64,000 nt of DNA from assembly GCF_029624655.1 (NCBI RefSeq), contig NZ_JARRSA010000012.1:50261-114260 (forward strand), read 5' to 3'. Shown piece by piece: positions 59,503 to 64,000 of this stretch. Under the pieces are notes generated by a model. The model was not told where the DNA came from. It ran no database searches and was given only the letters and a program-made list of their open reading frames with translations. Positions within the stretch are counted from its first letter, which is position 1, and every line of letters begins with the position of its first letter. The translations under genes and the position numbers were made by a program. Source of the DNA: Roseicyclus salinarum (GTDB taxonomy: Bacteria > Pseudomonadota > Alphaproteobacteria > Rhodobacterales > Rhodobacteraceae).

Positions 59503-60381
59503 ATGCCCCTTCTCTACGACAGTCCCGACGCCTGGCTTTCCGCCCCCGAGAAGCGGGTGTCGGTCTTCGGCATGTCCGGCCTGGGCAAGACGCGGCTCGC
59601 CTCGATCATGCGCGACCAGGGCGACTGGTTCCACTACTCGGTCGATTACCGCATCGGCACCGCCTACATGGGCGAGCACATCACCGACAACCTCAAGCGG
59701 CAGGCGATGAAGGTGCCGTTCCTCGCCGATCTGCTGCGGTCGGATTCGATCTACATCGGCTCGAACATCACCTTCGGAAACCTCGCACCCCTCTCGACCT
59801 TCCTCGGCAAGCCTGGCGATCCCGCCAAGGGCGGCCTGCCCTTCGAGGAATACATGCGCCGGCAGAACCTGCACCGCAGGGCCGAGATCAACGCGCTTCT
59901 CGATGCGCCGAGCTTCATCGCGCGGGCGCGCGACCTCTACGGCTATCCGAATGTCGTGTGCGACACCGGCGGTTCGATCTGCGAGGTGGTCGATCCGCAG
60001 GACCCCGCCGACGAGGTCCTGCGCACGCTGTCCGATCACACGCTGATGGTCTGGATCGAGGGGACCGAGGACCACGCCGCAGAGCTGATCCGGCGCTTCC
60101 GGGCGGCGCCCAAGCCCATGTACTACAATCCCGACTTCCTGCTGCCGCTGTGGCATTCCTATCTGGAGGAGCGCGACCTGAAGCCCGACGCGGTCGACCC
60201 CGACGACTTCGTGCGTTTCGCCTATTCCCGCGCGCTCGCGCATCGTGCGCCGCTCTACGCCGCGATGGCGCGCAACTGGGGCGTCAGCGTCACCGCCGCC
60301 GAGGTCGAAAGCGTCCGCGACGAGGCCGACGCCGTCGCGCTGGTGGCTGCAGCCCTTGGCAGGCGCGCGGCGACGGCCTAG
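59503..60381 (+). CDS. P-loop ATPase of unknown function adjacent to metA
   Basis: 292 residues. A P-loop GMSGLGKT (23-30) near the N-terminus is followed by [20 protein letters not shown] and, further on, [15 protein letters not shown], where the Asp could be the Walker B residue. The rest ([20 protein letters not shown], then [20 protein letters not shown]) matches no domain I know. It is conserved-looking and full of charged and aromatic residues. It ends 34 bases before metA, suggesting co-expression. Confidence 0.75.
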   Translation: MPLLYDSPDAWLSAPEKRVSVFGMSGLGKTRLASIMRDQGDWFHYSVDYRIGTAYMGEHITDNLKRQAMKVPFLADLLRSDSIYIGSNITFGNLAPLSTFLGKPGDPAKGGLPFEEYMRRQNLHRRAEINALLDAPSFIARARDLYGYPNVVCDTGGSICEVVDPQDPADEVLRTLSDHTLMVWIEGTEDHAAELIRRFRAAPKPMYYNPDFLLPLWHSYLEERDLKPDAVDPDDFVRFAYSRALAHRAPLYAAMARNWGVSVTAAEVESVRDEADAVALVAAALGRRAATA

Positions 60382-60415
60382 TTCACCAGCTTCACGTCAA
60401 GGAAATCCCGCGCCG

Positions 60416-61375
60416 ATGCCCATCCGCCTCCCCTCAAGCCTGCCCGCCTTCAAGGTCCTCCGCGACGAGGGCGTGATGGTCATGGGCCGGACCGCCGGCG
60501 ACCGGCAGGACATCCGCCCCCTGCGCATCGGGCTTCTGAACCTGATGCCCAAGAAGATCCAGACCGAGACGCAGTTCGCCCGCCTGATCGGCGCGACGCC
60601 GCTGCAGGTCGAGTTGTCGCTGATCCGGATGAGCGACCACGAGACGCGCAACACGTCCTCCGACCACATGGAGGCCTTTTACCGGCCCTTCCGCGAGGTC
60701 GAGGCCAGCGGCGAGAAGTTCGACGGCCTCGTGATTACCGGCGCCCCGATCGAGCATCTTCCCTTCGAGGACGTCACCTACTGGGACGAGCTGTGCCGCG
60801 TTTTCGACTGGACGCAGACCAGCGTGCATTCGACCTTTGGCGTCTGCTGGGGCGGCATGGCGATGATCCACCACTTCCACGGCGTGTCGAAGCACCTCCT
60901 GAACGAAAAGCTCTTCGGCTGTTTCCGGCACATGAACCTCGCCCCAGAAAGCCCTTATCTCAGGGGGTTTTCCGACGATTTCGTAATGCCCGTAAGCCGC
61001 TGGACCGAGATGCGCCGCGACGAGATCGAGGCCGCGGGCCTGCCGATCCTGCTGCATTCCGACGAGGTCGGCCCCGCCCTCGTCGAGGACCCTGCCCACC
61101 GCGCGCTCTACATCTTCAACCATCTCGAATACGACAGCGGCACCCTGAACGAGGAATACCGCCGCGACCTCGAGACGGCGCAGGTCGAGGGCGCCGCGGT
61201 GCGGATGCCGGTCAACTACTTTCCCGGCGACGATCCCGCCCGCAAGCCGCCGAACCGCTGGCGCAGCCACGCCCACCTGCTGTACGGCAACTGGGTCTCG
61301 GAGGTCTACCTGACCACGCCCTACGACATCGAGGATATCGGCCGCAAAAGCACGGACCTCAGGGTTTCGCCGTGA
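60416..61375 (+). CDS. metA: Homoserine O-acyltransferase MetA
   Basis: 319 residues. Opening [20 protein letters not shown] and the [19 protein letters not shown] segment, catalytic Cys144 in FGVCWGGMA, and the [10 protein letters not shown] motif are typical. The residue in the specificity loop is Glu113 (GAPIEHLPF), equivalent to position 111 of E. coli; Glu there has been shown to select acetyl-CoA over succinyl-CoA. It is therefore more likely a homoserine O-acetyltransferase. ATG 60416 gives normal length. It overlaps the next gene by GTGA. Confidence 0.95.
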   Translation: MPIRLPSSLPAFKVLRDEGVMVMGRTAGDRQDIRPLRIGLLNLMPKKIQTETQFARLIGATPLQVELSLIRMSDHETRNTSSDHMEAFYRPFREVEASGEKFDGLVITGAPIEHLPFEDVTYWDELCRVFDWTQTSVHSTFGVCWGGMAMIHHFHGVSKHLLNEKLFGCFRHMNLAPESPYLRGFSDDFVMPVSRWTEMRRDEIEAAGLPILLHSDEVGPALVEDPAHRALYIFNHLEYDSGTLNEEYRRDLETAQVEGAAVRMPVNYFPGDDPARKPPNRWRSHAHLLYGNWVSEVYLTTPYDIEDIGRKSTDLRVSP

Positions 61376-62322
61376 AGCTCCTCGTCCTGATCGCCCTCGC
61401 CGCGGCGCTGGCCGCGGGAGCCACGGCATGGAAGGCCTCCCGCCACGAGCGTCTGGCCGAGGCCGAGTGGCCGCCCTCGGGCGATTTCCTCACCATCGAC
61501 GGGCAGCGCGTCCATTACGTCGTCGACGGCGAAGGTCCCGACCTCGTGCTGATCCACGGGGCGAGCGGCAACCTGCGGGATTTCACATTCGACATGGTCG
61601 GCCGCCTCAAGGATCGCTACAGGGTCATCGCCTTCGATCGGCCGGGCCTCGGCTACACGGACCGGATCGACGCGAACGGCGCCTCCATCGCGCAGCAGGC
61701 CGACCTTCTGGCACGCGCCGCCTCCGAACTCGGCGCCCACAGGCCCATCGTGTTCGGCCATTCCTACGGCGGCTCGGTCGCGCTCGCATGGGCGGTGAAC
61801 CGCCCCGACGCGCTGTCTGCCCTCGTCCTGTCGGCCGCGGCCTCCAACACCTGGGACACCGGCCTCGGCACCTACTACAGCGTGCTGTCGCACCCTCTCG
61901 GGCAGAAGCTCGTGATCCCGCTGATCACCGCCTGGGTGCCGGACCGCGTCGTCAGCCAGCAGATCGACGCCGTCTTCCTGCCGCAGGCGCCGCCGCAGGG
62001 CTACGATGCACGGATCGGCGCAGGCCTGACCCTGCGCCGCGTCTCGATGCGCGCCAATGCGCTGCACCGGGCGGGCCTGCTCGACGAGATCCGCGCGCAG
62101 GTGCCGCGCTACGGCGAGATCGCGGTGCCGGTCGAGATCCTCCACGGCGACGCCGACACCACCGTGCCGCTCCATGTCCATTCCGAGCCCCTGTCCCGGC
62201 AGATCCCGAACGCGGCGCTGACCGTGCTTCCCGGCGTCGGCCACATGCCCCATCACGCGGCCCCCGAGGCGACGGACGCGGCCATCGACAGGGCCGCGAG
62301 GCGCGCGACCCCGGCGCCCTGA
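61372..62322 (+). CDS. Alpha/beta hydrolase with N-terminal signal/anchor
   Basis: 316 residues from GTG 61372, overlapping the metA stop. N-terminal hydrophobic stretch ([19 protein letters not shown]) acts as a membrane anchor or signal. The core has [14 protein letters not shown] (oxyanion), nucleophile elbow GHSYGG with Ser131, a late GDADTTVP (acid region) and GVGHMPHH (His). Substrate unknown. The downstream ppk2 gene is 73 bases away. Confidence 0.88.
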   Translation: MKLLVLIALAAALAAGATAWKASRHERLAEAEWPPSGDFLTIDGQRVHYVVDGEGPDLVLIHGASGNLRDFTFDMVGRLKDRYRVIAFDRPGLGYTDRIDANGASIAQQADLLARAASELGAHRPIVFGHSYGGSVALAWAVNRPDALSALVLSAAASNTWDTGLGTYYSVLSHPLGQKLVIPLITAWVPDRVVSQQIDAVFLPQAPPQGYDARIGAGLTLRRVSMRANALHRAGLLDEIRAQVPRYGEIAVPVEILHGDADTTVPLHVHSEPLSRQIPNAALTVLPGVGHMPHHAAPEATDAAIDRAARRATPAP

Positions 62323-62395
62323 CCGGGCCGCGATTGCGCCCGGCCCGACGCGCGCCTAATGTGAAAGCCTGAAACATCTTCTCGAAAGACGCCGC

Positions 62396-63298
62396 ATGTC
62401 CAATCGCACCGACACGAGGCCCTTCGACGGGGCGATCAGCCGCTACTTCGAGAAGGACGCCCCCGCCTCGGTGCGCAAGGCGATCAGGGACGCGCGCCAC
62501 GGCGTCGTCCTCGCCGACGGCTATCCCTACGCCGCACGCATGAAGAAGGCCGACTACAAGGCGCAACTGCAGGCGCTTCAGGTCGAACTGGTCAAGTTCC
62601 ACGCGTGGGTGCGCGACACCGGCCAGCGCATCGCGGTCGTCTTCGAGGGGCGCGACGCCGCCGGCAAGGGCGGCTCGATCAAGCGGGTGCACGAAAACCT
62701 CAACCCCCGCGTGGCGGGCGTGGTCGCCTTGCAGAAACCCACCAGCCGCGAGGCCGGCCAGTGGTATTTCCAGCGCTACGTCCACCACCTTCCCGCCGCG
62801 GGCGAGATGCGCCTCTTCGACCGCTCGTGGTACAACCGCGGTGTGGTCGAGCATGTCTTCGGCTTCTGCACCCCCACGGAGCGCGCGAGCTTCTTCCGGC
62901 AGCTTCCCGACTTCGAGCAGATGATGGTGGACGACGGCATCCGCCTGACGAAGATCTGGCTGAACATCGGCCGGGCCGAACAGCTGCGCCGCTTCCTCGA
63001 TCGCGAAGGCGACCCGCTCAAGCAATGGAAGCTCAGCCAGATCGACGTCGACGGTCTCGCGAAATGGGACGCCTATTCCGACGCCATCGCCGAGACGCTG
63101 GCCATCGGCCACACCGCGCATGCGCCCTGGACGGTGATCCGCGCCGACGACAAGCGCCGCGCGCGCCTCGCCGTGATCCGCGCGATCCTCGCCACGGCGG
63201 CCTACGACGGCAAGGACGAGGCCGTCGTCGCCCGCCCCGACCCCCGGATCTGCGGCGGCCCCGAGATGTGGTCCGACCACTCGACGCCCGGATCCTGA
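62396..63298 (+). CDS. ppk2: Polyphosphate kinase 2
   Basis: 300 residues. Walker [12 protein letters not shown] (83-93), Walker B-like [17 protein letters not shown], lid motif [20 protein letters not shown] and [14 protein letters not shown] define class I PPK2. It makes ATP/GTP from polyphosphate and nucleoside diphosphates. The TetR gene starts 5 bases after its stop. Confidence 0.95.
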   Translation: MSNRTDTRPFDGAISRYFEKDAPASVRKAIRDARHGVVLADGYPYAARMKKADYKAQLQALQVELVKFHAWVRDTGQRIAVVFEGRDAAGKGGSIKRVHENLNPRVAGVVALQKPTSREAGQWYFQRYVHHLPAAGEMRLFDRSWYNRGVVEHVFGFCTPTERASFFRQLPDFEQMMVDDGIRLTKIWLNIGRAEQLRRFLDREGDPLKQWKLSQIDVDGLAKWDAYSDAIAETLAIGHTAHAPWTVIRADDKRRARLAVIRAILATAAYDGKDEAVVARPDPRICGGPEMWSDHSTPGS

Positions 63299-63303
63299 CC
63301 GCC

Positions 63304-63921
63304 ATGTCCAAGCGCGGCTACCATCACGGCAACCTCAGGCAGGCGCTGGTCGACGCCGCGCTCGGCCTCATCGAGGAGAAGGGGCCGACGGGATTCACCC
63401 TGTCGGAGGCCGCGAAGAACGCGGGCGTCACCCCGGCCGCCGTCTACCGCCACTTCGAGGGCCGCGAGGACCTGATCGCGGAATGCGCCCGGCAGGGCCA
63501 CGAGATCTTCGCCGACCTGATGGATTACTCCTACAACGACGGGAAGCCCTCGGCGCTCGCCGCCTTCGAGGCGACGGGCCGCGCCTACCTCGCCTTCGCG
63601 CGCAAGCATCCCGGCCATTACCAGGCAATGTTCGAAAGCGGCACCTCCGCCAATGCCACGCCCGAGCTTGCCGCCGCCGCCGCGAAATCGCGCGCGGTTC
63701 TGGAACGCGCGGCCGAGGCGCTCTCCCGGCACATTCCCCCCGAAAAGCGCCCGCCGCCCACGATGTTCTCGGCTCATGTCTGGGCGATGAGCCACGGCGT
63801 GGTGGAGCTGTTCGCGCGGGGCCGTCCCGGCGCCAACACGCCCTTCTCGCCCGAGGACCTGCTGGAGGCGGGGATCGGCATCTACCTGCGCGGTCTCGGC
63901 CTGATCCGCCCAGACGAGTGA
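63304..63921 (+). CDS. TetR-family regulator
   Basis: 205 residues. N-terminal HTH: YHHGNLRQALVDAALGLIEE and GFTLSEAAKNAGVTPAAVYR, followed by HFEGREDLIAECARQG, and a C-terminal helical ligand domain ending in GIYLRGLGLI. ATG 63304 is chosen because it opens the HTH. It is co-transcribed with ppk2, and may regulate it. Confidence 0.92.
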   Translation: MSKRGYHHGNLRQALVDAALGLIEEKGPTGFTLSEAAKNAGVTPAAVYRHFEGREDLIAECARQGHEIFADLMDYSYNDGKPSALAAFEATGRAYLAFARKHPGHYQAMFESGTSANATPELAAAAAKSRAVLERAAEALSRHIPPEKRPPPTMFSAHVWAMSHGVVELFARGRPGANTPFSPEDLLEAGIGIYLRGLGLIRPDE

Positions 63922-63936
63922 CGCGAGCGCCCTGCC

Positions 63937-64000
63937 CTTCATCTTTCGTGAAAATACGCCCGCCGGAGGCGGCGGATGCGGCGGGGCTCGATGCCCCGCC
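63937..64000 (-). repeat. Dispersed hairpin element, copy E (inverted, cut by window end)
   Basis: On the minus strand: hairpin GGCGGGGC-ATCGA-GCCCCGCC (63980-64000), then GCCTCCGGCGGGCGTATTTT, and GAAAGATGAAG ending at 63937. It is a diverged member of the family seen at 25604, 29703, 37129 and 43099, pointing against the TetR gene and lacking a short following frame. Confidence 0.75.

Noticed and set aside
60339..60390. Inverted repeat GCTGGTG/CACCAGC and the leader before metA, checked for a SAM-II, SAM-V or SAM/SAH riboswitch
   Set aside because: The leader is only 34 bases and one arm lies within the ATPase gene; no conserved riboswitch core bases could be placed.

Overview
The window is a high-GC chromosomal segment of an alphaproteobacterium, most likely of the Rhodobacteraceae (Roseobacter/Rhodobacter group). 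The evidence is the gene order (ntrB-ntrC-ntrY-ntrX-trkA-trkH-hfq-hflX; rplU-rpmA-GNAT-obgE-proB-proA), an NtrC without the sigma-54 contact loop, a gene-transfer-agent style endolysin/holin pair, a membrane protein that relatives annotate as a SufBCD component, and a dispersed hairpin element ending in GCAAGGATGAAG. Genes are dense, often overlap by 4 to 14 bases, and there is no sign of an inserted island, prophage body, IS element or CRISPR array.

Layout. 1-10.7 kb: nitrogen-regulation two-component systems, then Trk potassium uptake, Hfq and HflX on the plus strand, closed by a bidirectional terminator. 10.8-18.9 kb: FadL-like porin, EamA exporter, MazG, M20 amidohydrolase, flavin reductase, agmatinase-family ureohydrolase, acyltransferase and MurI. 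19.2-22.6 kb: CcmE, then a probable CtrA-controlled endolysin-holin operon, an M20 peptidase and tRNA-Ser(CGA). 22.8-31 kb: DUF2059 protein, ribosomal proteins L21 (with an unusual C-terminal domain) and L27, GNAT, Obg, proline synthesis genes with an inserted small-domain protein, and a Cys/Met-metabolism PLP enzyme. 31-34.7 kb: two small unknown genes divergent from a PhoR-like kinase, then AroQ overlapping a LuxR-type regulator. 35-39.8 kb: rpsB-tsf (minus), pseudouridine catabolism psuK-psuG, DUF502 protein. 39.9-44.6 kb: YejA-like binding protein, a candidate small RNA, 3-hydroxybutyrate dehydrogenase, patatin and a CsbD-like protein. 44.9-49.7 kb: XRE-cupin regulator divergent from an acyl-CoA ligase/DsbA-like/MFS operon, then a DUF2306 protein. 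49.8-55.1 kb: mfd, the SufBCD-associated membrane protein and hemB. 55.2-64 kb: Tat lipoprotein, penicillin acylase, small orphan ORF, LysR regulator, P-loop ATPase, metA, alpha/beta hydrolase, ppk2 and a TetR regulator.

The most interesting items are: (i) the endolysin-holin operon with a near-consensus CtrA box (TTAG-N7-TTAA) 54 bases upstream; (ii) a compact RNA gene candidate at about 41830-41907 with a well-spaced promoter, an internal hairpin and a terminator with nine T; (iii) a five-copy intergenic element whose terminal ATGAAG opens a short reading frame that ends at or just before the next gene in the four plus-strand copies; and (iv) L21 carrying a helix-hairpin-helix extension. 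Start codons were chosen by ribosome-binding site and family fit; functions are from recognised motifs only, with no database search.
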